Assembly (NCBI GenBank): GCA_035647855.1
Contig: DASRMP010000008.1
Coordinates: 1 to 32,074, forward strand
Direction of reading: 5' to 3'
Length of the DNA stretch: 32,074 bases
Source: JAAZBW01 sp035647855
GTDB taxonomy: Bacteria > Actinomycetota > Actinomycetes > Actinomycetales > Actinomycetaceae
The notes under the pieces are model-generated. The model was not told the origin of the DNA, did no database searches, and was given only the letters and a program-made list of their open reading frames with translations. Positions 6,834 to 15,231 of the stretch are shown one piece after another. Both the position numbers and the translations under genes were made by a program. Position 1 is the first letter of the stretch. Each line of letters opens with the position of its first letter.

Positions 6834-9833
6834 TCAGACAATAACACGCAGGCCGAACGCCGAATCGTAATGAACTGACTTGCCACGCAGAGTGGCAATC
6901 AGGAGATTCCCATGGGCAGAATCCCGCCTCGCGCAGAGAAAGAGTTCCCCTCGGAGTAGTGGATGGCGCTGCCAAGCCCATCCAAATGCAGGACTTTTCT
7001 CCAATTCGGTGATAATGCTGTCGATTGCGTCATCTGGGGTCTCGGGTCTGATGAGCAGCTGCCGGTGGGGCACATCGATGGACCACGCCCGAATCCTGCG
7101 TGCGAGATCGTCGGATGGCATCACGCTGGTATCCACCACAATCTCGTCCTCACCCTCCACCGGTGGAAGGATCACCCGCAAGCCGTCCTCAGACATCGGT
7201 ACGAGGATGACGGAGAGCCGATCCTCGGTGTCCCTGACAGCGGCACGCCCTCGAGCATCGCCAATACCATGCGCGCCGCCATCCAGTTCGGCCCCCGATC
7301 GATCTGCCGTCGAGAACTGATCCACAAATGACGCAACACTCCCCCGTCTCTCCCGCGCGGGAACAAGGTATGTTTCTGCCTTACTGCGTGAATTTCTGTC
7401 CTTGTCTCGCGCCTTCTGGTCCTCCTCACGGACCCGCTCCTCCCACGAGTCGGGTAGGTGCGGAGAGTCGGACGCCGCACGAGTCACCAGTTCCGCAATT
7501 CCACCCGGAAGTGCCACGGTCAACTCTCCTCCCGCAGTGGCGATAGCACCCAGCATCCGCAGAACAGCACTGGCTCCATATATCGCCTTCGTTCCGCCGT
7601 CGATCTGCCACGGGACGGATTGGGTGTCGGCAACAAGTACCGTGCACCTCGCCTCCTTAAGCCGCGGTGGGCGCTCCCGGCCCGCGTGGCGGTGAAGCCG
7701 CCCGATGCGTTGGAGGATGAGATCCATGGGGGCTGGATCGGTGATGAGATAGTCCAGGTCGATGTCGAGCGATTGTTCAATGACCTGGGTGGCGACTATC
7801 ACGCACCGCGTTGGCCTGCTTGTCCCCGGCCCCTTGCCGAGGAGTCGCAGCAGTTCGGCATCTCTGCCCGCCCGATCCTCACTCGTGAAACGAGAGTGCG
7901 CGAGGACCACCTGCGTGCCCGGCAGGTTCTCCTGCAAGAGCTGGGCAGTAGCCTGCGCATTCGCGACGGTGCTGCGTATCACGCCCACACATCCGCCATC
8001 GGACAGGGCGTCACCGACGAGTCCCACGAGGGCCTCGTCTGACTGGGAGGCAATATCAATCAGCACGCTGCCCGCAGGCTCTGCCTCAAGGCCTACGGAG
8101 AGCGGCTCGCGGGAGTCATGCGGTATCACCGTGAGCAGAGGGTAACCCCGGGCCTGCGCAACCTTGGCGAGAGCACACTCCCTCCCACGGGTGGCGGCGT
8201 CCGGTCGCGCGGTTCCACGCTCAGAGCGCCGAACCCTTCGACGCACGCGCGGGGCCGGCGGCTGCGCCCCGTCAAGGTACGCCTCCACCAGTTGCCTGCG
8301 CCGGGATGGGGCGAGCGTCGCAGACAACAGAACGACGGGCACCCCAGCACTCCCAAGGAGCGTGAGGGCCCTTTCAAGATAGACCGACATGTACGCATCC
8401 GATGAGTGCACCTCGTCGATCAGGACCACCTTGCCGAGGAGTCCGAGGAGTCGCAGAGGGAAGTGGCGGGTAAGGAGAGCGGCCATCAGGACGTGGTCGA
8501 CTGTGCTCACAACAACGTTCGAAAGCGTCTTTCGCCAGCGCCGCGTCATCCAAACGAGCGCGGTCAGGCCGCCTGCGGAGGATCGCACGTCGTCGTCGTG
8601 GATTTCGGGTGGGTTGTAGGTGGGGAGGAGTTTCAGGAAGTCCTCGTTGAGTTCGGCCGAGCCATGCGTGAGACTGATCGACTGGTGCCCCTCCGAATCT
8701 GCCACCTGTGCGCGGTCAAGCCAAGGTCGGATGCGGCCAAATATCGCGTTCGTCGTCGCCATCGTGGGGAGGGCAAAGAGGAGCCCACCGGCACCATTCT
8801 GCGCGGCCATGATTTCGGCACAGACGAGACCAAGTTCCGTCTTGCCGCTCCCCATGGGCGCCTCGACCAGCAGGAGTCTTGGCATGTGGGAGCGAACAAG
8901 TTCAAGTGCAGCTGACTGGGTTGGGTAGGGCACGAAGCGAGTTGTATCGTCACCGAATCGCGCGTCGTAGAGCTCCTCGGCCGAGTCAGAGTCCTGGGGA
9001 TCCCATGGGCCGGTGAATCCTGACCGCGTCCACGCTTCCTCTGTGCGTGCTCTATGGTCCTTCTGGCTCAGGACGAAGCTGTCCGGGAAGTCCCACAGTG
9101 GAAAGAAGTCCTCGGCGCTCGCAAGCCAGTCCGCGACCACCACAAGGGCGCCCATGGCTGCAAGCGTGGGGATCGACCACCGCAGCCCATTCCATGCCTC
9201 TGCGCGGTCACCGAGATTCGCCATCCAGATCGCGCGCTCGATCATCTCGGTCCGGGCACGCTCCCACTCGCCCTCGCCCACCCAGTCGGGCCTGAACCGT
9301 GAGCAACTGACATCAAGATTCGTGGGATAGAAGCCGTGATGCGCTGCGGTGACGGATGCCAGTGAGGTGGCGACCTCCTCATCAAGGCCGAGGCTTCTGA
9401 TCAAGTATCTGCGCAGAGTGATGTGGCTGAGGTTTGAGTGCTGGTACAGCTGTTTCTCCGCAGCGGAGAGAGGCCAATCAGGAAACGTCAACCCCTCCAT
9501 CTCCATGTGTTCTGCCAGCCGAGGCACCTTGGAGGCGAAGGCCGGCGTGCACTTTCCGAGGTCGTGGGTTCCCGCAAGGAACACCAGACAGGAGCGCGCG
9601 TCTTCCTCCGAGCCGCCGAAAGGCTCTGCAAGTATTCGCCGTAACTGGGGCGCCACCCACCTGTCGAACAGGACCCCGGCGATTCCGGCTGCATCAGCGA
9701 GGTGCTGATGCAGCGGAAGCCACGTCCCATCGAACACGTTTCCTGATTTTGCCCAGACGGAGCGGGCAGCCGGGCCGAGGCCCGGCCCCTCTGCCCGCTT
9801 GCCACCCATCCTGCCGTCCGGTCGCCGACTCAT
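6834..9833 (-). CDS. cas3: CRISPR-associated helicase-nuclease Cas3
   Basis: This 999-aa effector is recruited by Cascade to unwind and degrade target DNA. The N-terminal HD nuclease domain shows H42/H44 (LHQHLADAAG), H90-D91 (GTHDLGKCTP) and H165-H166 (AAHHGFYP). The superfamily 2 helicase follows: Walker A APMGSGKTE (325-333), the motif II box DEVH (473-476), motif III SATLAP (504-509), and motif VI QRIGRLHRH (708-716). All motifs are intact, so the protein looks active. It is the first gene of the cas operon. ATG at 9833 is preceded by a modest AGGAC ribosome site. The ATG at 9809 is an alternative start, because the first 30 residues are poorly conserved-looking. Confidence 0.96.
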   Translation of the reverse strand: MSRRPDGRMGGKRAEGPGLGPAARSVWAKSGNVFDGTWLPLHQHLADAAGIAGVLFDRWVAPQLRRILAEPFGGSEEDARSCLVFLAGTHDLGKCTPAFASKVPRLAEHMEMEGLTFPDWPLSAAEKQLYQHSNLSHITLRRYLIRSLGLDEEVATSLASVTAAHHGFYPTNLDVSCSRFRPDWVGEGEWERARTEMIERAIWMANLGDRAEAWNGLRWSIPTLAAMGALVVVADWLASAEDFFPLWDFPDSFVLSQKDHRARTEEAWTRSGFTGPWDPQDSDSAEELYDARFGDDTTRFVPYPTQSAALELVRSHMPRLLLVEAPMGSGKTELGLVCAEIMAAQNGAGGLLFALPTMATTNAIFGRIRPWLDRAQVADSEGHQSISLTHGSAELNEDFLKLLPTYNPPEIHDDDVRSSAGGLTALVWMTRRWRKTLSNVVVSTVDHVLMAALLTRHFPLRLLGLLGKVVLIDEVHSSDAYMSVYLERALTLLGSAGVPVVLLSATLAPSRRRQLVEAYLDGAQPPAPRVRRRVRRSERGTARPDAATRGRECALAKVAQARGYPLLTVIPHDSREPLSVGLEAEPAGSVLIDIASQSDEALVGLVGDALSDGGCVGVIRSTVANAQATAQLLQENLPGTQVVLAHSRFTSEDRAGRDAELLRLLGKGPGTSRPTRCVIVATQVIEQSLDIDLDYLITDPAPMDLILQRIGRLHRHAGRERPPRLKEARCTVLVADTQSVPWQIDGGTKAIYGASAVLRMLGAIATAGGELTVALPGGIAELVTRAASDSPHLPDSWEERVREEDQKARDKDRNSRSKAETYLVPARERRGSVASFVDQFSTADRSGAELDGGAHGIGDARGRAAVRDTEDRLSVILVPMSEDGLRVILPPVEGEDEIVVDTSVMPSDDLARRIRAWSIDVPHRQLLIRPETPDDAIDSIITELEKSPAFGWAWQRHPLLRGELFLCARRDSAHGNLLIATLRGKSVHYDSAFGLRVIV

Positions 9834-10349
9834 AATTCAAGTCCTACCAGTTGTCCCTGACAAAATCCCAGGACTACTCAGCGACGCGAACTCGCACCCA
9901 CACACCAGGCGCAGGCGTCGAATCCCTCACTTCTTGCCTGTCCCTCACTGCAGCCCGTCGGATGTTGTCACGGAACCACGGAATCGACCGGTCCAGTCCA
10001 CCCGCTCGGTGAGCTGAAGATTGCGGCGATGATGGTCGCCACCAGCCGCCATCCACCATCCACTGCCAGTTCGGCCTTGCTTGCCGGACATCCCCAAGGA
10101 GGCCGGGGCGACTCTTCAGGGACGTCAGCCTGGTTACCCACCGGAACCAAGCTGACGTGGCTCGTCTCAGTAACCAGTCTGACGTCTCCGAACAGGCACC
10201 CAACCCCGCCCAACCCCACCCACAGAAACGTAGGGAAGAGCCCCGTCACCCTGGGTCTCCGTCCGTCACGCCACCGAATACGGCAACCTCCGGACGTTCA
10301 CAGTGCCTCCGAAACGTTCCCGCGGGAACGCCCTCGGCGCAGCACGCCC
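9834..10349. other. 516-bp non-coding region upstream of cas3, with G-quadruplex motif
   Basis: There is no convincing gene between the cas3 start and the exporter permease stop. The open frames here have arginine/proline-rich translations and no family features. The cas promoter must lie here or further upstream, because all flanking genes read leftwards. I could not fix a -10/-35. On the minus strand, 10221-10199 reads GGG-T-GGGG-TT-GGG-C-GGGG-TT-GGG: five G-tracts with 1-2 base loops, a strong G-quadruplex motif about 370 bp upstream of cas3. Confidence 0.6.
10315..10330. terminator. 16-bp perfect palindrome after the exporter operon
   Basis: CGTTCCCGCGGGAACG is a perfect palindrome 19 bp downstream of the last exporter gene stop. 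On the minus strand it is followed by TTTCGG, so it could be a weak terminator. With such a short loop it could equally be a protein-binding site. Confidence 0.35.
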
Positions 10350-11144
10350 TCAGCGCAGGAACAGCTTGCGCAGCCGCACTGTCGTGAACCAAATGCCCAG
10401 CGCCACCATCACCAGAAAGTACGCCACGTGCACCGGCGTCATCGAAGTGAACACACCGGCCGCCAGTTGCCGCATCAGCTCGATGCCGTGCCACAGCGGC
10501 AGCATCATGACCGCGAGCTGCCCCCACTCAGGCAGAATCTCGATCGGGAACAACGTGCCGGAGAGCATGAACATCGGCAGCAGCACGAAGTTGATGATGT
10601 CCATCTGCTGGAACGTGGACATGAAGCTCGTGACGCCCATCCCGAACGACGCGAACCCGAACGCAATCAGCACCGCCGCCGGAACCATCAGCAGGGGCTG
10701 CGGCCCGGAAATGATACCGAGCCCGTACAGCACCGCCATGAAACCGATCGCGTAGAGAAACCCACGGAACAGCGCCATGAAGATCTCACCGAGCGCGACG
10801 TCCATCGGCCCCAACGACGTCGAGACCATCGCCTGATAGATCTTCGCGAACCGCATCTTGAAGAACACGTTCCAGGTGGAATCGTAGATGGCGCCATTCA
10901 TTGCCGATGTCGCCAGCAGCGCCGGCGCAATGAACTGCACGTACGGAATCTGCACGCCACCCGGGCCCTCCACCGTTCCGATCAGCCCGCCGAGCCCGTA
11001 CCCCATCGCGAACAGATACAGCAGCGGCTCGAAGAAACCGCTGACGAGGATGATCCAGTTCTGCGTGAGAATCACCTTGAATCCACGTTCGACGACGGCG
11101 CGCGCGTTTCCCGAGTAGTCGCTCCGGAAGGCACGCCCACTCAT
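10350..11144 (-). CDS. ABC-2 type transporter permease (second)
   Basis: This 264-aa integral membrane protein is an ABC-2 family permease of the NodJ/DrrB type. It has about six hydrophobic segments: ILVSGFFEPLLYLFAMGYG near residue 32, then roughly 70-90, 120-145, 151-175, 185-203 and 235-255. The conserved C-terminal block LPLWHGIELMR (215-225) is present. The ATG at 11144 overlaps the stop of the preceding permease (ATGA), so the longer upstream frame is not used. With the neighbouring permease and ATPase it forms an exporter. The substrate is not evident; drugs, lipids or polysaccharides are all possible. Confidence 0.9.
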   Translation of the reverse strand: MSGRAFRSDYSGNARAVVERGFKVILTQNWIILVSGFFEPLLYLFAMGYGLGGLIGTVEGPGGVQIPYVQFIAPALLATSAMNGAIYDSTWNVFFKMRFAKIYQAMVSTSLGPMDVALGEIFMALFRGFLYAIGFMAVLYGLGIISGPQPLLMVPAAVLIAFGFASFGMGVTSFMSTFQQMDIINFVLLPMFMLSGTLFPIEILPEWGQLAVMMLPLWHGIELMRQLAAGVFTSMTPVHVAYFLVMVALGIWFTTVRLRKLFLR

Positions 11145-12094
11145 TCCGACAACCTCCTCCGGTACACGCGCCGACCCAGCAGGAGACCCACCACGGTCAG
11201 CACCGTCAGGAAGGCCACGTGCACCACTGCCATCGACGGCGCAACCACGTGCCCGTAGGTCGCCCACCGGGCGAGTTCGGAGCCGTGCCAGACCGGCGAG
11301 ATCCAGCCGATCCACTGCAGATAGGTCGGCATGGTGGTGAGCGGGAAGAACGTGCCCGCGAACAGGAACATCGGCATCACCACGAAGCGCTGGATCGCGG
11401 AGAACGAGAAGCCCTCGTCCTTCCGGGTCGCGGAGTAGGCCTGCAGCGGCGCCCCGAAGGACATCCCGGCCAGCATCGAGATCGGCACCAGCAGCCACGA
11501 CCACGGCGAGGCGAGCGCCCCGAACGCCCACAGGATCAGCAGCGCCAGGAACGCCTGCAGGAAATAGCGCACCAGCACCGTGACCTGGTGCCCCATGGCG
11601 ATCTGGCCGGGAGAGACCGGGGTCGCGGCCGCACCGAAGTACCAGCGCCGCCACTTGAAGCCCTCCATCACGGGGAAGGACATCTCGCCGTTCGCGGTCT
11701 GGATCGCCTGCGCGACCACGATCGCCGGCGCCACGAACACCAGGTACGAGACGCCGTCAACCGACTCGGTGTTGGCATCCACAAGCGTCCCCAGCGCGAC
11801 GCCCATCGCGAGCAGGTACAGCACGAGCTGGCCGATGTCGTACATGAGCACGCTGACCAGGTACGCGCGGAACTGCCGCACGATGTGCTCGGCGAAATAG
11901 AGCCACCCCCAGCGTCGCGATGCAGCGGCCTGCTCGAACGGTGTGGCCGGCACGCCCATGTACGCGCGGCCGAAGTCCTCCGCCGCGATATGCGCGGTGT
12001 TCGCAGTGTTCGCGGTGTTCGCGGTGTTCGCGGTGTGCGCGCGGGGACCGGGCCGGCCGGCGCCGCCGCCGTCGTCGTCGGGAAGCTCAGTCAA
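11141..12094 (-). CDS. ABC-2 type transporter permease (first)
   Basis: This 317-aa ABC-2 permease is paralogous to its downstream neighbour and shares the PVWHGSELARWATYG block near residue 276. Hydrophobic segments start at FRAYLVSVLMYDIGQLVLYL (about 75-94). The first 45 residues are unusual: an acidic/Gly/Arg start followed by TAN repeated four times plus TAH, encoded by a 9-bp tandem repeat. A later start at the Met in AYMGVPATPFEQ (residue 46, position 11959) would remove this tail. The longer start is kept because it overlaps the ATPase end by 8 bp, like other pairs in the operon. Confidence 0.85.
   Translation of the reverse strand: MTELPDDDGGGAGRPGPRAHTANTANTANTANTAHIAAEDFGRAYMGVPATPFEQAAASRRWGWLYFAEHIVRQFRAYLVSVLMYDIGQLVLYLLAMGVALGTLVDANTESVDGVSYLVFVAPAIVVAQAIQTANGEMSFPVMEGFKWRRWYFGAAATPVSPGQIAMGHQVTVLVRYFLQAFLALLILWAFGALASPWSWLLVPISMLAGMSFGAPLQAYSATRKDEGFSFSAIQRFVVMPMFLFAGTFFPLTTMPTYLQWIGWISPVWHGSELARWATYGHVVAPSMAVVHVAFLTVLTVVGLLLGRRVYRRRLSE
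11994..12038 (-). repeat. Five-copy 9-bp tandem repeat (TAN repeat)
   Basis: Units GCGGTGTTC (plus strand) run at 11994, 12003 (one mismatch), 12012, 12021 and 12030 (last unit GCGGTGTGC). They lie in frame near the N-terminus of the first permease. Copy-number change would add or remove three residues without a frameshift. Confidence 0.9.
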
Positions 12095-13028
12095 TGAGGC
12101 TCCTTCCGGTGAGGCGGAGGAACACGTCCTCCAGCGAGGAGCGTCTCACCAACGAGGTGCGCGGATGCAGCCCACGCGACGTCACTTCCTCGATGACGGC
12201 CTCGCCGGAGTCGGCGTAGATGAGGATGCGGTCCGGGAGGATTTCCTGGCGCTCGCCGACGCCGTCGAGCGCCTCGATCGCGCTGGAGTTCGCGGCTGCG
12301 CCGAAGCGGACCTCCGCCACCTCGCGCGTGGAGTACTGGCGGATGAGGACGTGCGGGGAGCCCTCGGCCATGATCTTGCCCTTGTCGATGACGATGAGGC
12401 GGTCGCAGAGCTGCTCCGCCTCATCCATGAAGTGCGTGGTCACAATGAGCGTGACGCCCTCCTCCTTGAGCCGGAAGAGCCGGTCCCAGAGGATGTGGCG
12501 GGCCTGGGGGTCGAGGCCGGTGGTGGGTTCGTCGAGGAGGAGGACCTTCGGCTCGTTCACGAGACCGCGTGCGATCGTGAGTCGGCGCTTCATGCCGCCG
12601 GACAGCTCGGAAACCTTCGCCTTCGACTTCTCGGTGAGCTGCGCGAACTTGAGGAGCTCGTCCGCTTTCGGGCGCAACCACGAGTACGGCAGCCCGAAGT
12701 AGCGGCCGTAGATGATGATGTTCTCCCGCACGCGGAGTTCCTCATCGAGGTTGTCCTGCTGTGGCACCACGCCGAGGTGCGCACGCACCTCCGGCCCGTC
12801 CACCTCCGGGTCCAGTCCCGAGACGGTCAGTGTGCCGGAGGTCCGCATGAGCGTGCCGCCGATCATGCGCATGGTGGTGGACTTCCCGGCGCCGTTCGGT
12901 CCGAGCAGGCCGAAGGACTCGCCGGGCGCGACGTCGAACGAAATCCCATCGGCGGCGCGCACCTCGCCATACGTCTTGACGAGGTCGCGCGCCCGGATCA
13001 CGGGTTCCTGGATCTCCGGACCTGTCAT
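12087..13028 (-). CDS. ABC transporter ATP-binding protein (DrrA/NodI-like)
   Basis: This 313-aa ATPase powers the two ABC-2 permeases downstream. Walker A is GPNGAGKST (43-51), the Q-loop VPQQDNLDEELRV (about 88-100), signature LSGGMKRRL (142-150), Walker B LLLDEP (163-168) and H-loop TTHFMDEAEQL. The C-terminal region after about 230 is the extension common in DrrA/NodI-type exporters. The ATG at 13028 is preferred, with GAG about 9 bases upstream. A GTG at 13058 would add ten residues. It is the first gene of a three-gene operon. Confidence 0.9.
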   Translation of the reverse strand: MTGPEIQEPVIRARDLVKTYGEVRAADGISFDVAPGESFGLLGPNGAGKSTTMRMIGGTLMRTSGTLTVSGLDPEVDGPEVRAHLGVVPQQDNLDEELRVRENIIIYGRYFGLPYSWLRPKADELLKFAQLTEKSKAKVSELSGGMKRRLTIARGLVNEPKVLLLDEPTTGLDPQARHILWDRLFRLKEEGVTLIVTTHFMDEAEQLCDRLIVIDKGKIMAEGSPHVLIRQYSTREVAEVRFGAAANSSAIEALDGVGERQEILPDRILIYADSGEAVIEEVTSRGLHPRTSLVRRSSLEDVFLRLTGRSLID

Positions 13029-13107
13029 CCTCACGTTCTCGGCCTGCTGGTATCCCACTGGTGGAGGTTACCCCTACGCGTGGACCGCTGCAGAAGGAAT
13101 TTCGGTG

Positions 13108-13872
13108 CTAGGCGGTCCAACCGCCGTCGATGAGGAACCGGCTGCCGGTGGAATAGCTGGAGTCGTCGCTTGCCAGGAACAACGCGAGTTTGGCGACCTC
13201 TTCGGGAGTCCCATAGCGGCCCATTCGGATCCCCGCTTCGAACTGTTTCTTCGCTCCTTCGGCGTCCTCTGGGGCCACCTCCGCCTCGATCGCCCGCATC
13301 ATCCTCGTCTCGATCGGCGCGGGATGGATCGTGTTCACCCGGATTCCGTGCGCAGCGTTCTCCACTGCGGCAGTACGCGAAAGTCCGACGACGGCGTGCT
13401 TGCTCGCCACATACGGCGAGAGGCCGGCGGAGCCCACGAGTCCCGCCACCGACGACGTGATGATGATGCTCCCGCCGCCCGCTTGCCTGATTGCGGGAAT
13501 GGCGTACTTGAGGCCGAGGAATACTCCGCGGACGTTGACCGCGATGACTTTGTCGAAATCTTCGGCCGTTTGGTCCTCAATGGGTTTGACGTGGCCCTCG
13601 ATTCCGGCATTCGCGAAGAACACGTCGAGCTTGCCGTGGCGACTGACGGTCTCATCCACGAGCCTCTTGACGTCACTCTCGTCCGTGACGTTTCCTGCCA
13701 CGAAGCTCACGGCGTCGGAGCCGATATCGTCAACAGCCTTCTGCAGGGAATCCTCGTTGAGGTCAGCGAGGACCACATTCGCCCCCTCGGCGATGAACAG
13801 CTTCGCCGTCGCGACGCCGATTCCCCCGGCACCACCGGTGATGATTGCAATCTTGTTATCCAGACGGCCCAT
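13108..13872 (-). CDS. Short-chain dehydrogenase/reductase (SDR family)
   Basis: This 254-aa classical SDR is an NAD(P)-dependent oxidoreductase of unknown substrate. The cofactor motif TGGAGGIG is at 12-19. D37 after the second strand suggests NAD preference. NAG is at 88-90, and the catalytic set is N113, S141, Y154 and K158 (YVASK). The C-terminal block GSRFLIDGGWTA is typical. The frame stays open upstream to 14049, but the start at 13872 has a strong ribosome site (GAGGAGGG) and the usual SDR N-terminus. It appears to be a single gene between the exporter and the surface-protein locus. Confidence 0.93.
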   Translation of the reverse strand: MGRLDNKIAIITGGAGGIGVATAKLFIAEGANVVLADLNEDSLQKAVDDIGSDAVSFVAGNVTDESDVKRLVDETVSRHGKLDVFFANAGIEGHVKPIEDQTAEDFDKVIAVNVRGVFLGLKYAIPAIRQAGGGSIIITSSVAGLVGSAGLSPYVASKHAVVGLSRTAAVENAAHGIRVNTIHPAPIETRMMRAIEAEVAPEDAEGAKKQFEAGIRMGRYGTPEEVAKLALFLASDDSSYSTGSRFLIDGGWTA

Positions 13873-14003
13873 GAATCTCACCCTCCTCGGTAGATGGCGG
13901 TCGCTTGTTGACAGAACCGCCAGCGATCTGGTATGGGTCACAGTAATGCCGCCGTGCGATACCCACATCTTGAGAAGAAAACACCGACGGACGAGGACAC
14001 CGA

Positions 14004-14038
14004 GGGAGAGGACGCCAAGGGAGAGGACGCCAAGGGAG
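14004..14038. repeat. 15-bp tandem repeat upstream of the SDR gene
   Basis: The unit GGGAGAGGACGCCAA occurs at 14004 and 14019, followed by a partial GGGAG. It lies in the 201-bp gap (13873-14073) between the SDR gene and the DUF916-like gene. No gene is supported in that gap. Confidence 0.85.
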
Positions 14039-14073
14039 TCCGGAGACACGTCGAGCTTGCACGGGAGGCGGCA

Positions 14074-15162
14074 TCACTCGCGTTTCACGGAGGCGGCAGA
14101 ACGCCTCAATCGAAGATTGCGCACCGCGACGATCGCAGCAACGAGTAGCAACGCAAGTGCCACCAGGAGCGTCCACGGCACAGCCCAAATGAGAACCGTC
14201 GACGACGTGATGCCGACCACGTCGGTCACGTCCTGTCCCCGAGACAGGACCTGCGGGAAATCGAGCGAGACCCACAGTGGACCGAGTGCGGGCACCTCCT
14301 CGAACGTTGCCATCGACCGGTGCGCGCCGGTCGGAAGTATCTCCCCGATCTCCCCGAGCGGAACCTCCCGGGTCCACCACCCGAACAGTGAGGAGATGGT
14401 GACGGTCGCCTCCGGCGTGATGCGCACATTGCCGGTGTTCTCGACGGTCGCCGCAATATCAGCTGATCCTGGGACGAACGGGCCCCACCGGCCGTGGTAC
14501 TTGCCGGTCAGGGTGTCCACCTCCAGTGCCGGGGCCACCGGGCCCGCGACCCGCACATAGACTCGTGTACCCGTCCGAACGTTGACGGTCGCTGACGCCG
14601 AGGAGTCGTCCTCGGAGTCGGCGGCGAGCGCCGCGAGGATCGCACCCGCATGATCACCTGGCTCCGCGTCCTCCGGAATGACGAGGAAGAACGGTACAAC
14701 CACGGCGCTCCGGGGCGGCACCGTCACGGTGTCGGACTCCAACCGAACCCACGAGCCCACTCGGGACGCCACATCGTCCGGTGTGAGCACCTCGAAGGCT
14801 GATTCCGAGGTCGGGATCGCATCCTGGGCATGGAGTTCCACAGTGAGTTCGCGTTCGCCGAGGTTCCGTACGGCGAGCAGGTCCTCGTAGACCTGGCCGG
14901 GCTCCACCACGATCTCGAATCTTCCCCGACCGTCGGGACCCTCGGCGGAAGCAGGGACAAGTGCCCACGTCGAGGGCCCGGCCTGATCGTCGTCGGGATT
15001 CATCGCGAGCACCTTCGACGACGCGTGTGCTGGGAGCGGCGCGGGGAATCCGGTCGATGTGACGTCCGCAGTCGCCGACGTCGTCACAACCAAGGCATGA
15101 CCGAGGACAAGAGCGGCGATCAGCCGGCAGGCGCGGCTCAATTCACTGCGGACGCGAGACAA
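14074..15162 (-). CDS. DUF916/WxLIP-like membrane-anchored surface protein
   Basis: This 362-aa protein has a signal peptide (about 1-33), an extracellular region and a C-terminal membrane helix (about 329-351, SSTVLIWAVPWTLLVALALL) with a basic tail. The block WALVPASAEGPDGRGRFEIV, then EPGQVYEDLLAVRNLGERELTVELHAQ, resembles the DUF916 (WxL protein-interacting) beta-sandwich seen next to WxL proteins in Firmicutes. The start is TTG at 15162, supported by AAGGAGAG seven bases upstream and by the signal peptide. It lies 69 bp after a gene with a WxL-like C-terminus, its probable partner. The role is likely surface retention or recognition. DUF916-like is recognised by pattern only. Confidence 0.8.
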   Translation of the reverse strand: MSRVRSELSRACRLIAALVLGHALVVTTSATADVTSTGFPAPLPAHASSKVLAMNPDDDQAGPSTWALVPASAEGPDGRGRFEIVVEPGQVYEDLLAVRNLGERELTVELHAQDAIPTSESAFEVLTPDDVASRVGSWVRLESDTVTVPPRSAVVVPFFLVIPEDAEPGDHAGAILAALAADSEDDSSASATVNVRTGTRVYVRVAGPVAPALEVDTLTGKYHGRWGPFVPGSADIAATVENTGNVRITPEATVTISSLFGWWTREVPLGEIGEILPTGAHRSMATFEEVPALGPLWVSLDFPQVLSRGQDVTDVVGITSSTVLIWAVPWTLLVALALLLVAAIVAVRNLRLRRSAASVKRE

Positions 15163-15186
15163 TGGCTCTCCTTCGTGGACGAGGCA

Positions 15187-15221
15187 ATGCGGGCGCCGGC
15201 CGATTCGGCTGACGCCCGCAT
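15187..15221 (-). terminator. Intergenic hairpin between the WxL-like and DUF916-like genes
   Basis: ATGCGGGCG (15187-15195) pairs perfectly with CGCCCGCAT (15213-15221). The 17-base interior can itself pair (GCCGA/TCGGC). No T-run follows, so it may attenuate the downstream gene or stabilise the upstream message rather than end transcription. Confidence 0.5.
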
Positions 15222-15231
15222 CACCGGGGGA

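Noticed and set aside
9874..10249. Minus-strand frames of 93-109 aa upstream of cas3
   Set aside because: Trp/Gly/Arg-rich, no recognisable family and no good ribosome site. They overlap the G-quadruplex motif.
10029..11258. 409-aa plus-strand frame
   Set aside because: Antisense to the ABC-2 permease. Its His/Arg/Gln-rich translation is typical of a shadow frame in GC-rich DNA.
11219..12097. 292-aa plus-strand frame
   Set aside because: Antisense shadow of the first permease, rich in Arg/His.
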